Source: Theristus sp. LFF4_11 (lineage: Eukaryota > Nematoda > Chromadorea > Monhysterida > Xyalidae). Taken from it: DNA of 64,000 bases. The DNA lies in contig JASANC010000991.1 in the NCBI GenBank assembly GCA_030248135.1, forward strand, positions 93,028 to 157,027, read 5' to 3'. Positions within the stretch are counted from its first letter, which is position 1, and every line of letters starts with the position of its first letter. The notes under the pieces were generated by a model that saw only the letters and a list, made by a program, of their open reading frames with translations, was not told where the DNA came from and did not search any database. A program made the translations under genes and the position numbers. Shown piece by piece: positions 12,337 to 24,330 of this stretch.

Positions 12337-14306
12337 TCACTCCAAATGAGCCAGTGCACTGCGAAGCTGCTGAATCTGGCGCAAACTTTGCTGTTGCTGG
12401 TGTTTCTCGGCAAGTGGACTCGCGCTGATTGGGCGATGCGGGTGGCGGTGCGGCGAGCTGATTTGGTGGTTTGCTTTTGCGCTGGTGCGATGGGCCTGCA
12501 AACGAGCTATTGACATGAGTTGAGCTGCATCGGTATTCGTTTCGTGTTACAGTTTTGTCAGAGTTTCCTGTTTTTCCGCAAAATGAAACGGATAGATGGA
12601 TCACAACCGTTCGGGCACAAACTGCGAAACATAACACAACACTGATTGGCTACCGCAGCGTGCCGAACGCCCAATCAGCTGCTCGGACTTCTTGAAGCGG
12701 TCGAATAAAATACCGTTTCACTGCTAAATCAGTGCGATCCCTGTCCGCAGGTAGCGAGCGGCAAGGACAACCAATCTCAAAAGCCAGCAAATCAGCCAAC
12801 TACAGTCGTACTCTAGCTGATTGGCCGTGGTCACGTGATGCATGCATTCTGTGCAAACCAAACTCATGGCGAACTCAGCAATTCATGCACAGAATGCATG
12901 CATCAACAAATCAGCTAGCTGGATATGTTATTGAGGAGACAGTTCACCGGTTCACTGCCCATGCAACCCCCCCACCCATTTCATGCCGCACACAACCGAC
13001 CGCATTCTCGAGTGCGTTCTCATCATTCAGCAGCGCGTGCTTGTGCAGACTCTCCAGCGTGTACTCGCGCACGTGACAGCCGAGGCGTCTTGCCGCGCGC
13101 TGTTGCGCCTGACACCGCGCCAGTCGACTGAGCAACGCGCTACGCTCACGGCGGCACGCACGCAAATGGCCAGCGGCTGGGGCGCTCGCGCACGCTGACG
13201 GATCCAGGTCGGAAATGAACTGCATAAATAATGTTGGGTGAAAAGGTGCATGCAATAATGGGTAAAAATGTGCAATGTTGGGTAAAAATGTGCAATGTTG
13301 GGTAAAAATGTGCAATGTTGGGTAAAAAGGTACAATGTTGAGTAAAAATGGGCAAGGTTGAGTAAAAATGTGCAAAGTTGGGTAAAAATGGGCAATGTTG
13401 GGTAAAAATGTGCAATGTTGAGTAAAAATGTGCAATGTTGGGTAAAAATGTGCAATGTTGGGTAAAAATGTGCAATGTTGGGTGAAAAGGTGTAGTGTTG
13501 GGTAAAAATGTGTGATGTTGTGCAAAAAGGTGAAACTTTTTGATTGGTTCTCTGATATAACAACGATCCAGCCAATCAGTGCGCTGAACAGTGCTTCATA
13601 GCATCCGCAGAAACGTGTTTTGTCGTTTGCGCATTTCGTGTGTTCGCATCCCAAAATCAGCACACGCCCACCCACCCACTCCACAATGCTGCCATGCACC
13701 TTTGTCAACTGCGCTTGTATTCTCTGTATCTTCGTGTCGTTTATCTCAATCTTGGTCACCAGATCGTCGATGTCCTTCAGCGTTGCCAGCCGCTGCTCAC
13801 TGTCACGCACCGACTCAACATGCGTCTGCAGCGCATCGTACATTCTGCAAACAAACAAACAAACGAATTTCGAAATTTATTCACGCAGTTGAATCGAAAT
13901 GTCATTCTTCATTATTGCGGTGTGGTGTGAGTGACAGACAATTATGCTTTAATGGTATATTACACGATGTTTATACACAGTTATAACGAAGTTCGCTGTC
14001 GGATATTCAACCGGATCGGACACAAAACCAACCACAAAAAAACAAGGCGAAAAACGGGCACCTCAAATCCCGGTCAAGCCCGCGCTCCAGTTTTTCCAAC
14101 TCTTTCGTCAATTCTGCACGAAAGACGGCCGTCAAATCGCCCGAGCATTGGTCGCTCGCCAAACGAAGGCACACCTGAGTAATAAAGTCCAAATGTTGAA
14201 ACACGATTCGCTCTTGATTCAGTCAGACGATCAGAACGTTGGATGAAGCGTTCATTCGTACCTGGTGCAGAGATCGATTCTCGTTTTTCAAGGTCGCCAA
14301 CAATTG
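12337..14306 (-). CDS. Coiled-coil protein, C-terminal exons (possibly the end of the gene starting at 17587)
   Basis: Five exons join in phase on the minus strand: 14306-14262, 14174-14062, 13844-13700, 13219-13001 and 12495-12337 (TGA at 12337-12339). The product is about 226 residues, dominated by heptad-like helices: ATLKNENRSLHQ, AELTKELEKLERGLDRDL, EQRLATLKDIDDLVTKIE and a basic RRERSALLSRLARCQAQQ stretch. A His/Pro-rich linker leads to a Gln-rich helical end, QQQSLRQIQQLRSALAHLE. No start codon is present in the first exon, and it begins in phase 0. Exon 4 of the next upstream gene ends in phase 0, so one long gene is possible. I do not recognise the family; resemblance to the end of Shroom-type coiled coils is too weak to claim. 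A 20-bp minisatellite fills the intron at 13220-13699. Confidence 0.6.
12784..12928. mobile_element. Palindromic MITE-like element with a tcacgtgatgcatgcattct core
   Basis: The arm tgatgcatgcattctgtgca (12837-12856) is mirrored by tgcacagaatgcatgcat (12886-12903). Outer sequences resemble the element at 26227-26348 (agctgattgg, ctggatatg). A single arm of the same core, tcacgtgatgcatgctttct, occurs at 45304 inside a dystrobrevin intron. This copy lies in the last intron of the coiled-coil gene. Confidence 0.7.
13240..13535. repeat. 20-bp minisatellite, about 14 copies
   Basis: Tandem units of ttgggtaaaaatgtgcaatg with few substitutions lie in an intron of the coiled-coil gene. Because 20 is not a multiple of 3, the reverse strand reads as a 20-residue peptide repeat in all three frames (HFYPTLHIFTQ-like), which creates long but meaningless ORFs. 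Confidence 0.92.
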
Positions 14307-14403
14307 CTGCAAGTTGACTTTCACGGAGTGACTTTTATTCGATGCCTGAAGCATAAGTGTGAAAGTGTTCTTGGAGTCATTCAAATAAGCAGTATCAAGC
14401 GAA

Positions 14404-14600
14404 CTAATGGTTATTATCTTTTAATTTGGTGCCGAGACTTAATGCGCCCATAGATAGGTAAAACCGTTTCATGTACGACGCGGGAATTCAAGATCCGAGT
14501 CCCCTAAATAGGACCGAGTCCCTTAGGCGATATTGAATTACCACACGAAGATTGAAACTTCTTTCATTTCTTCGTCTGCACACGCATTCAGTCGCAGAAC
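14404..14600. repeat. Dispersed repeat (GAGACTCAATGCG family), copy 1
   Basis: About 190 bp shared with 53224-53400. Both contain a start like ttggtgccgagacttaatgc, then gataggtaaaaccgtttcat, acgacgcggga, a ccgagtcccctaaatagg block, and an end like cgcagaacct. The ends form an imperfect inverted repeat (gagactcaatgcg against cgcattcagtcgcag), so a MITE is likely. Fragments of the ends occur at 10755-10790, 27594-27616 and 46365-46386. Confidence 0.75.
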
Positions 14601-14737
14601 CTGAAGAAATTGATATTACCACAGCAGCACACTGATTTGCTGCTCAACAACGCTTCATCCATCAAGCATAAGAATTAACAGAACAATAAATCGATCAATC
14701 AATCAGCTGGTGTTTTCAAACCAAAAAAAACGACAAA

Positions 14738-17587
14738 TCAACGGACAGCGCCGACGACAAACGGCAATTGCGACAAATTTGCTTTCACGACGGCCGTTGA
14801 GACATTCGGCAAAGTGTGATGATGACTTTGGATGGTGCGATTGGCACGGGGCAGCGACTGGTGGCGTCGTTCGGCTTTCACGGGTTTGCTGATTCGTGCG
14901 CGTGACGCGCTCGGCGACGGTGGATCGCTGTGCGCACGCTTCGGCTGCTGCAATGAAATTGCGAAATGTACGACCGAAAATGTTTTAGATTTTTGACCGT
15001 TTGTTAGGTGAGGTCCCGAATGGCCACACGCTTGGTGGATGAAACCAAGGCAAAGCAATACCACCAGACAAATGGAAACTTCTGAAAAACCAGTTTTCAC
15101 GCTTGTAAGTTTTTTTAAGCGTGCAATTTTGCTCACGAACTCATCGCAAACATGCAGACGGTGGAAACTCACACTGCCGATCGGCTGTTGTTCATTGCTG
15201 CTGTCTGTGTTCTTCGCCGAGTGTCTCAATCGTTGCAACTGCTCCTGCAGTCTCTCCATCGCCGCCGTCGTCTCTTCGCGGGACGGTTTCGGTCTCGGCG
15301 CCGACCGTTCGGTCTCATTCGGCCGTTCGATGTTCGGTTTTCTCGGCGTCGAATGTCGACCGCCGTTGCCGGCGCTTTTCCGGTTGCATTTTTTCTTCTT
15401 TTTCGCTTTTCTCTCGTGCGCCAGCGCCGCGAGATTCTCGTGCTCGCCGACGGATTTCGGCAAGCGACTGCCAGTCACTTTCGATTGGAGTTCGGTTCGA
15501 TCGGCCGGACCGGACTGCTGCGGCCGTTGCGATTGCGGTTCGGTCGTGTCGACCGTTCGCAGGCGGTCTCGCTCCTCCTGGATGCGTTGCAGCTCGCCGC
15601 GCAACTTTCGACTGTACGCGTCCAATTTCCGCTGTTGGCGTTCTGGAGGAAGAACATTTGGAACGATAGCGTCATTTTTTGCTCGGTTTTCAAAAGGAGT
15701 TGGAAAAATATTGAGAGAGAAGTGATGTTGTCAAAGAGAAAAGACGTTTTTTCCAACACTTCTTGTATTGCATACACTCGCAAAACACCGGGTCCCTTCA
15801 TAGCCCGGGATGCTTGATTTTGTGAGATTCTGCTTTCTCGTTCGCTGATGTTGTGCCCAGACTATAAGATCTGTTTGTGGTAAAACAGTTTCGGCAGTTC
15901 TGCCTGGTGTCCGTCGCACTGACGAGCCAGGGGACACCGCGGTATGCGTCTACCTGGCGAAACCGCAAACCGCGAACTTTTTGCATTTCACCTGTCAAAC
16001 GCAGAATGCCACCGCTGCCGGTGGATCGCTCCGTGTGCGCGCTGCTCGCTGCGCTCATCGTGCGCAACTCCAACGGCGACGCCGCATTCACGTTCAATTG
16101 TTCGTGTTGTTGTTGATGGTCTGACAAGAAAAAAACACGAATGTCGTTGGAAAAGAAACTCACCATTCACCGTGGTGTTTGGTGTCTTCCGGTTTCTAAA
16201 ACCGGTGGGGGGAGGGCACAAATACAAACAAAATCAATCAATACTCACTAAAATTCGCAACACTCCCCACTCACCAGGTTGCGACGACGTCGCCGCCGTG
16301 GAGGACGACGGCACGTTCGGAATGACGTGGTCGCTTTGTTGTCGCTCTTGCGATGTGACATTCTGCAGACTGCCGCGCGACTGCTGGCCACCGCCACTCG
16401 AGTCGCCCCTTCTCGCTCGTTCGATGCTTTGCGCCGACAGCGCGTGCGTTCGGTCGCGTTGCGCTGCTGAATTGGAATGATCGAATCACGGAATTTCATT
16501 CGCGGAACACGTTTCCGTGACATTTTCAAACGAAAGCACCAACAAAAAACAATTCATATTCGCTTTTTTCACAAGCGTAACTTTCCGGTTTTTTTGCAGG
16601 TTCGGTTTTTTCAAGCGAAATTTTTGATGAGCTGCTTGCATTTGAAACGCTTGCACGATTGCAGGTTGAGAGGCCATTGAAGTAACCAATTAGCGCAAGT
16701 GGGATTCGAGCCACGAAATGGCTCTTCAAGATTAGTCTTTGTTCCAATAACAGCTCAACCAATGAGAGCAAACGTTTGTATTTTTTTGCTAGGGGAAAGA
16801 TCAGAAGTCTCATGCTTCACGCACATCGCGTAAAAATCATACGGGAAAACAACTTGAAGGGCAACGACACGGTGTCACCAAAATAGATTTCAAAAGGCCA
16901 ATAAATCCAACAGCGAACCTTCGAGAAAACTCGCAGCGATAGTTGAGCGTTTCTGTGAATGCCAGTGTGATCGCAATAGTTGCGTGTAAACGTCCGTGTT
17001 TGTTTGGATTTTCGCAACGTCTCCCCTGTCAACCAACGTCGTCATAGCATTTGATTTGCTGTCTTGTTGTTTCGGTTGATTGCTGCTTGAACGCTGTTGC
17101 ATCAGTTTTTGCAAACCAAATAGAACAGCTGCAAAAATGAGTGAAAGCATGCTGTGGTGTGGTGATCATTCGGAATGAACCACCCAAATCCAAAAGGCCA
17201 ATGGACCGTTTTAGCTTGACAAAAAAAAACAGAACAGATACAGAGCCAACCTGAATCGTCAAAACGCAGAATGACCAAAAACCAACGTACAAATTAAATT
17301 ATTGCATCCAACGGGGTTGATGGGAAATAAAAACAAGAACTGTGCATTTCAGTCTATTTACCGTTTCCATAATCACTCTGGTCAAAATCTGCGGAGGATC
17401 GAAACGACCCACTGTTGTCGGATCCCGAATTCAAATTTTGGCTGACATTGTCGAAATGAAAATTCATCGCTTCACGTTCTGACCGCCGAATTTCATTGGC
17501 GGATCTTTGACTGGAGACGATTGTTGAGTGAAAATCGCTGCCGCTGACGTCGTGCGCCAACGTCGCAAACCCAAACTCGGACTCCAT
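14738..17587 (-). CDS. Ser/Gln-rich protein with a coiled-coil segment, family unknown (408 aa)
   Basis: Exons 17587-17362, 16466-16275, 16120-15992, 15642-15173 and 14947-14738 join in phase on the minus strand, from ATG at 17585-17587 to TGA at 14738-14740. The N-terminal 75 residues are Ser/Asn-rich and acidic. Exons 2-3 are Gln/Ser-rich and low in complexity (ERQQSDHVIPN, SSSTAATSSQP, QQQHEQLN). Exon 4 opens with a charged helix (ERQQRKLDAYSRKLRGEL, RIQEERDRL), carries a basic KAKKKKK cluster that could act in nuclear localisation, and has a second heptad stretch (AAMERLQEQLQRLRHS). Exon 5 holds a Ser/Pro motif and His runs. No enzymatic domain is seen. Exon 5 may hide a donor leading to the downstream coiled-coil exons; if so, the two entries are one gene of over 600 residues. 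Confidence 0.6.
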
Positions 17588-18277
17588 GACTTTTTAAATC
17601 GATGTTTATTTTGATAGAATCTCGAATCAAATCTGCATGATCATGTGTGCCGTGGCGGCGGTGATGGTACTAACTGGCAAGCAATTCGCATGCTTTCATT
17701 GCTGCAATAATTTTTCATGTTGACAATTTGCCCAGTGAAAAACCGGATGCATAACAAAACCCATTTTTTAACACATTGTGAATTGGGAATAGGGATTCAT
17801 TGGGTGGGGTGTGGGATCGAGTCGATCTCGATACCGTTCAGCAGATGATTGGTCATTTTTGTCCTCTCAATTTTCAATTAAACCAATGCCGGTTTTTGTT
17901 CTATCTTGAGATTACTTGTTTATTTCTTCAACCTTTAATTACAGCGTTTCTATTTCGTAATCGCTTAATCCACAAAAGCAGCTCGCAGCCGTGCGCAATC
18001 AATTAAATTCGTTTTTCGTTGTCTCCTTGTTTCCTCCAGTAATTTCCCCCAGATTCAAATTCTACAGTATGCCTGTTAGTGCGCGTCCGTTTTTCAGGCA
18101 TTGTGTCTGTGTGGTGTCTTCACTCAGACCAAACGTCACTTTCTTAGTCAGTCACTCAGGCGTAATAAACAAGTACTCAGTTTTTACTCACTCACTTCTT
18201 GCTTTTGTAAAACTACCTAAAAATGCAATAAAATATATCAATCTACAATTTTTTCAAAATGTTTTCGGTTTCATTTC
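17588..18277. other. Intergenic DNA
   Basis: Contains the promoter side of the minus-strand coiled-coil gene. I see no exon, RNA or recognisable repeat. Confidence 0.35.
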
Positions 18278-19581
18278 AAAACGTCTTGCATATATAAATA
18301 AGAGCGGTATAAAATGCCATATGGGGTGCTCGATGGCCAAAAAATGGAATTTTGATATTTTGGCTAAAACGATGCTACTCAGTGTCCTGAGTAATTTTTG
18401 GGCCAAAGACCCACCCTATCCCGAGTTATGCCATTTTATGTGTTGGCCGACGGGCGCCGGTGACTCCGGCGACCGATCACCGAATTGCATTTTTTGGGCT
18501 TTTGAAGCAATTTTACGCAAGTCCGAAGTGACCACATGAAAGTGGAAAACAAACTGAATCTGATCCACTATTTATTGATTAAATTTAAGAAAGTTTTAGT
18601 TTTGGCCTAAAATTATCGCTTGTCTGAGACATATTGTTAAAAACGCCAGGATCCTGAAGATTCAAAAAATTTCACTGCGATAGAAAATTAGCCCTAATCC
18701 TGGGCTTTACGGTGATGCTAAAATCGTGCTTTTTCCGTGCCATTTTTGCCATTTAAAAAAGGTTTTCCGTCAGCCTGCCTGGCAAAAATGACAAAAAATA
18801 TTTTTTTGTTATTTTTCCTAAATATTGTCAGGCAGTGTCAACGCGCTCTGCTCGAAACTTGCTGACGTGACTCTCTGTTGTACTTTGAGTAACTTTGAAA
18901 TCTTAAACGACCCAACGGGAACCCCTTTCAAACGAAAACAGGCGGTTTTCGGTCGATTTCGGCCGAAAATCGGCTGGTTACCGGTGTTTAGCAAGTTTTG
19001 ACACGTTTGGGAAAGAAAAAATTCTTTACAAACGTGTCAAATTAATAATAGGTCAAAACCCACGCACCGTTTTGCAGCCAGAGATGTAGCCTCACTGGTT
19101 ACCAACTTAGTAATGGCCTGGGAATAGCAGAATTTTAACACCACCGTGAAGCAAAGGATTTGGGTTAACTTTCTATTATATTGAAATTTTTTAATCTTGG
19201 GGATCCTGGCGTTTTTTAACAATATGTCTCGGACAAGCGATTATTTTAGGACAAAACTAAAACTTTTTTAAATTTAATCAAAAAGTAGCGGATCTGATTC
19301 AGTTTGTTCTTCTCTTTCACGTGGTCACCTCGGATTTGCGTAAAATTTCTTCAAAAGCCCAAAAATGGAATTCAGTGATCGGTCGCCGGAGTCATCGGCG
19401 CCCGTCGGCCAACACATAAAATGGCCATAACTCGGGACAGGAAGGATGAGTCTTTGGCCCAAAAATTTTGTGCGCTTACTCAGAACACTTAGCAGCATCG
19501 TTTTAGCCCAAAATATCAAAATTCCATTTTTTTGTGGAGCGGAGCGCTACTCATACCGCTTTAATGTGCAAGACGTTTTAA
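18278..19581. mobile_element. Fold-back element with about 370-bp inverted arms
   Basis: The left arm (18278 to about 18660) begins aaaacgtcttgcatatataa and reads through gcggtat, tggaattttgatattttgg, ccggtgactccggcgaccga and atatgttaaaaacgccagga. The right arm (about 19192-19581) is its diverged inverse, from tcctggcgttttttaacaat to tgcaagacgtttta. The central 530 bp contains smaller inverted repeats (gtcagcctgcctgg / caggcag; acacgtttgggaaag / ctttacaaacgtgt). No transposase is encoded. The structure matches fold-back DNA transposons. Confidence 0.85.
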
Positions 19582-20922
19582 ATTTAAAACGATAAAATTT
19601 ATTCGAGAGCTTATGTCAGTTCATAGCAATCAGCCCATTATGCACAAAAACAGCGTCACAAAATTGAAGAAGTACACGATTGATGAAATTAGCAAAAATT
19701 GATGATGAACATTCATGAACACACACACATCTTAGCGGAAAAAAAGTCAAAAAACAAAGGTCCACGAACAAACTTTTTAGAAAGAGGTTGTCTCCCGTTG
19801 CGTTTTTCGGTGTTGACGACGTCGACGAACGGGTTAGTTGGTTTCGTTGCGACTATCGGTTGTTCATTGTTCAAGTTCATTGGCGCCGCACCGGCGCCAG
19901 GTACACGCGTACAGATTAGGCTGGCGTTAGCTGGTTGGCTAGCAGACAAATGGCATCAGTTTCATAGTTTTGTGGAAACTTCTTCAGACATGTTTTTCTA
20001 ACCAGTCGGGTGGGATGATCAAGCGAAACAAAATTCAAAAATAATTTTTTTTGCAACCGCAGCCAATCCAGACGGAGACGTAATGTAGCGCTCGTGTCGT
20101 TTTGTGGTCTCTGGTCTGACAACGGAGTGCAGACAAACTGATTACGGTTGACCTGCTTTGTAAACGTGGTTAACGTAGCGCAGCGGTAGGGCATCCGCTT
20201 ACCAAGGTAATACAGCAAGAAAGATCGGCGGTTCCCGAACAATATGTCAGCATTTTTCAAGCTTTTGATAAATGACAGGGTTTTCGACGATAAATTACTG
20301 AATTTAGTCTTCAATCGTGAAATTAGTTTTTTTCATTTTTTGAAAATTAACAAATGACCTACAGTTAGCTATTCTGAATTCTCGATCTTTAATCAATAAA
20401 AAACTTTCATTGACACGTTTTCTTTCAGAAAACGTTAACTTTATTCATGTTGTGCTAACAACAGCACAGCTAAAATTTGAAGCACAAAAGCAAGTAACAA
20501 AAAAAGGAACAACATTTTTTTGTGTCACAGTCTTCTTGATTAAACCACGAAATAATAGAAATTTGACAGCATTTTGTTGGAATGCAAACGTAAACCATAA
20601 AATCGGATAACAAAAATTGAAGTATAAACATAAGATATAAAACATATGAAAAATCAGACATAAACATATACAACTGTGTTGTCCAAACCCACATCACAAC
20701 AGTTTACGCACCGGTGAATGTCAACATATCAGAACCGAAAAACGTGAACGTAAATTTTACAGTCTAAAACAAAAAAACATCATTATTGTGGCCTGTGCTA
20801 GTGGCAGCTGCTGGAGAAAATGAAAATGCGGCATAAAACTCTGGAATGTTATTGCTTTTAAAAATGCATGCATGAAACAAAAACACAACAAAACAAAAAT
20901 CAACACGCCAAAAAAAGAACAA
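19582..20922. other. Intergenic DNA downstream of the KCTD gene
   Basis: AT-rich sequence; the part next to 20922 is presumably the 3' UTR of the minus-strand KCTD gene. A tRNA-like stretch at 20172-20240 has a box A-like start but cannot be folded into a complete tRNA. Nothing else is supported. Confidence 0.4.
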
Positions 20923-22582
20923 TCAAAACGCGCTCGACATCGCGTGCTTGAACGTTCGCCTCCTGAACTCCGTGTTGTCCATCATGACGTCCTCCGGTCG
21001 CAGCTCCGGCTCCCGGGCGCTCAGATTCAAATGACCGCCCGTCGTCGTCGCCGTCGTCACCGCCGCCGCTTCCATGTAGGCGCCGGTGGCGAAGTCGCGC
21101 GGCCGTAAACTGTCCAGATACTGCAGCATTCGGTGCAAGTGGTAATACTCGGCGAGTCGACACAAATAGCAGAGCACTTGCAGATCGGGCGCACACAATT
21201 CGCCCAGTTCCGTGCAGGCGGCCGAGCCGGCGACGCCCCGTTTCAGGATGTTCATGAACAACTTGAACGCGGCGACGTACTGCTGTTTGTCGAGACCACG
21301 CACGTCCGCCTTCTTCTCGGGAATGACGATCGCTTGCTCTTTGGTCAGACCGGCGCGCGTCTCGAGATGACTGTGCACCATCTGGAATGGAAATGAAACC
21401 GGGATTCGGTAAACTTGAGCTCGGCGCTGGCTGATTGAATGCACAAGCACCAGAGACCAGAATTTCAGTTAGGCTTACCTATTCGCTTCATTTTTCAAGT
21501 GAAGTGATCAACCAAACTGACAGTCCGGTTTGCTGTGCCTGATAAGCGCATGCTTTCAGCACCAATGAGATCATTTCGGTCGAACACGTTCAAAACTAGG
21601 CTATTCACTCGTTCGAAACAGTCAATCAAATTAAGCCGCATTCATGAAGCAGTATCACGTGACGCATAGCTACGCGTCACTAAATGCTGCTTCATGAATG
21701 AACCTCAACACTCGAACAAATAAGAAAACCGTGCAGCAGGAACATCATCCACAGCTGACCTGCATAAAATACGACTTTCGCTCGACGACCCTCTGCAGAC
21801 TGCCGTATCGAACGCAGCCCCACTGGTCGCAGTCGCGCATCTTGAACCAAACCACCTGCTCAATGTGCACGTTGCCGGGCATCGGGATCGGACCGTCGAT
21901 CATCGACTTCAGACCGTTCAGACGATAGAACAACGCTTCCTGACAAGAAACGAGCATTTTTTTCTTAGACCTGGTAGCTGCCGCCCGTTCAGAGGGGAAG
22001 AAATACTCTGAACTCAAAATCCAAGTTGTGATAAAAGAAACATATTCATCACAGGATCCGAAAACCAAACGCAAACCCGCTCACTTGTCTGAGTCGGCGC
22101 AACGTGAACTCGTCCTCCGGCAGCACCATCTGTTCGCCGTGACGGAGATACTCCAGCACGTGCTCGAACATGGCCGCGTTACGATCAATGAACACCTCGC
22201 CGTTCAAGTAGCGTTTCCATTCGCGGTCGAGCATCTCGACGAAATACGACTGCGGCTCACGACGCAGCGTTTGCTCGGTGGTCTTTGAAATGAAGTTAAA
22301 ACTTTTTATCGAAAGTCGAATGTAGTTTTTTTGTTACTGCTATGCTTTTCGATTGATGAAATCTAATCGGTGAACTCTATTTTGACAGTAAAGGTAAGAA
22401 AATACCTGGTACACAACCCCGCCGACATTGATTCGAATTGGAGGCGTAAGAATGGGATTCGACGGTTTCGGCGGTTGTGGGATGTCGTCGCGCTCTGGGA
22501 ACCACAGCATTTTCTCAATATTGTGCTTGACATACAGTCGATTCGTCGAGTCAGATTTTGATGGTGTCAACAGCCGTAAAGT
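20923..22582 (-). CDS. KCTD-type BTB/POZ (T1) domain protein
   Basis: Exons 22582-22406, 22282-22085, 21939-21760 and 21381-20923 join on the minus strand, all phase 0, to 337 codons. The N-terminal half is a T1-like BTB domain, as in KCTD proteins that oligomerise and often recruit Cullin-3: IRINVGGVVYQTT, REPQSYFVEML, GEVFIDRNAAMFEHVLEYL, LPEDEFTLRRLRQEALFYRL. The second half is a separate conserved-looking region: VVWFKMRDCDQWGC, then helices such as QQYVAAFKLFMNILKRG and DLQVLCYLCRLAEYYHLHRM. It may be the partner-binding part. The first exon read here has no early ATG. Translation could start at MLWFPERDD (ATG at 22508-22510, giving 313 aa) or in an unseen upstream exon. The ligand and paralogue are unknown. 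A hairpin repeat lies in its last intron. Confidence 0.82.
21635..21701. repeat. Intronic hairpin repeat, copy 4
   Basis: gccgcattcatgaagcagta pairs with the inverse of aaatgctgcttcatgaatga, with loop gacgcatagctacgcgtc. It lies in the intron between the last two KCTD exons. Confidence 0.85.
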
Positions 22583-24330
22583 CTGAGAGGCCGCAAAAGA
22601 CGAAAAATTAAAAAATATGAAAAGCCAACTCTGAAAAAACCATTTGCACCGTGATAGTTTTTCCCGAAAAACGAAAATCAAACGCACGCACGAACTGAGA
22701 GACAAAAGCAAACATACAGACCGGTCGATTAACCGAAATGACGCGCGCGGCGTGCGAAACTAAACAGCAGCAGCCAGACGAATTATGCGCTGCGTCAAAC
22801 TAATCGAAACTAACTGCACCACACTACTCGCACTCCGTGGTTCCCGTGCTTTAGGGCAAGCTTATTTCGTCCATGTTTAGAAACTCCATGCTCAACCGAA
22901 CTAAATGCCATGGATGCAACTTATTGATCCCAAAACATACATAAAAACCGCATGCAACTGCGGAAAGCTTGGCACATACACGGCTCTCAAGGGAGGCTGA
23001 TGTGCTGTGCTCTCTGTTGATAGTAACAGCAAACAATTCAGTTAAAACTTGTACGTTGGCGCAATAAACTTTTACGATGGTGATATGCACAAGTAGCAAC
23101 ATGTTAACTCAATAATGAATGGCTTAGTTTTAGAAAACAGAAGAAGCCAGAAGCTTGTATCGGAACCTGGTTGCAAGAGAGATTGATTTGCCGACGAAAC
23201 CGCAAGTTGCGCATCGTGTAAGAAACGCAATTTCCGACCACATTTGGTAGTTGATTGCTAGCTGTAGGGTTACACTTGACTGAAACTCTCGGCAAGGGCA
23301 TGCATGAAAAAAACACACTGCATTTCTCATTCAAAAGTAGAAAGAACTTCAATAAATAAACAACAAGTGAAGACCATATTAGCCTCCACGGATACTCCAC
23401 TAGTCAACACACTTGCTTGACGCAACGCACTGACAAAAAAAAAACACATTTTTTTCAGATGCAGCAGCGAAAAGACGGACAGCGCGGTTCGGAATAGAAT
23501 TTCGGCTGACAGGCATGTGCGGTTCTCTAACGTCATTTGAAGCGCTGCACTATGGGGGCGGGGCGCCATGGTTGCCATGTATATCGCAGTGCGTCAGTCA
23601 CTTACCGGCGTCTTTCGCGTGCATTTTCTTGTTGTTGAATCGATAAAATTGATCTTACGTCACACACTCGCACATGCCACAAACACACGGACACACATAT
23701 CGTGCGCTTTTCTTGCAGCAGAAAAAATGCCCAAGGAGACACGACGACGACGCAAAATGCTTTGCCACGAGCTGCTGGCAGCCAGTTTAGGAAGTCGCTT
23801 CGTTCTTGGCTTCAAGCCGCTTGCCAGTTGAAACTGAATACGGCTGGAAAGACAATGACAGTGAGTTCGTGCGTATGCTTCCGCGCCATGTGAAACGTGT
23901 CATTCAGTTCGGTTTCGTTATTCGGTTCATGTGAAACAAAGAATTGAGAACTGTTACGGTGTTTGCAACGGCCGCTTCTGGTTCTTGGATGGTTGGAATT
24001 TCAACAATGGACCAGATTTTTTATCGAATTGAGTGACAGCTCAACAAAACGAACGTTAGTTACACAAACAAAAAAACAGCACAAAATTCCAGAGAACGGA
24101 ATAATAATTACATGTTCACATCATGAAACAAAATGGAAGACAAAAAAACCACCAACGCGTTGTTTTAAATTTCAAACTGTTTCTCTCTTTTGAAACCAAA
24201 GCTAAAACTTAAACTAACAACCGTGACCCGTTATTGTACTGTTCTTGACGGTTAAGCAACGATATCACCGTCATAGCAAATACATTTTTGTACACAAAAT
24301 ATCGAAAGAAACTGCAAATCACATCAACGT
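22583..24330. other. Spacer between the KCTD and membrane-protein genes
   Basis: Should contain the promoter and 5' UTR of the KCTD gene and the 3' UTR of the next minus-strand gene. A + frame opens near 23702 after a ttcttgcag acceptor-like site, but no second exon or family match supports it. Confidence 0.4.

Noticed and set aside
12944..13858. Long minus-strand ORF of over 300 codons with HFYPTLHIFTQ peptide repeats
   Set aside because: It is a 20-bp minisatellite open in all three reverse frames; the real exons at its edges splice around the repeat.
15039..15817. Three long + strand ORFs rich in Arg/Ser/Cys
   Set aside because: They are shadows of the minus-strand coiled-coil exon at 15642-15173.
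20172..20240. tRNA-like sequence (tagcgcagcggtag to ggttcccgaac)
   Set aside because: Box A- and box B-like words are present, but the acceptor and anticodon arms do not pair; not a tRNA gene.
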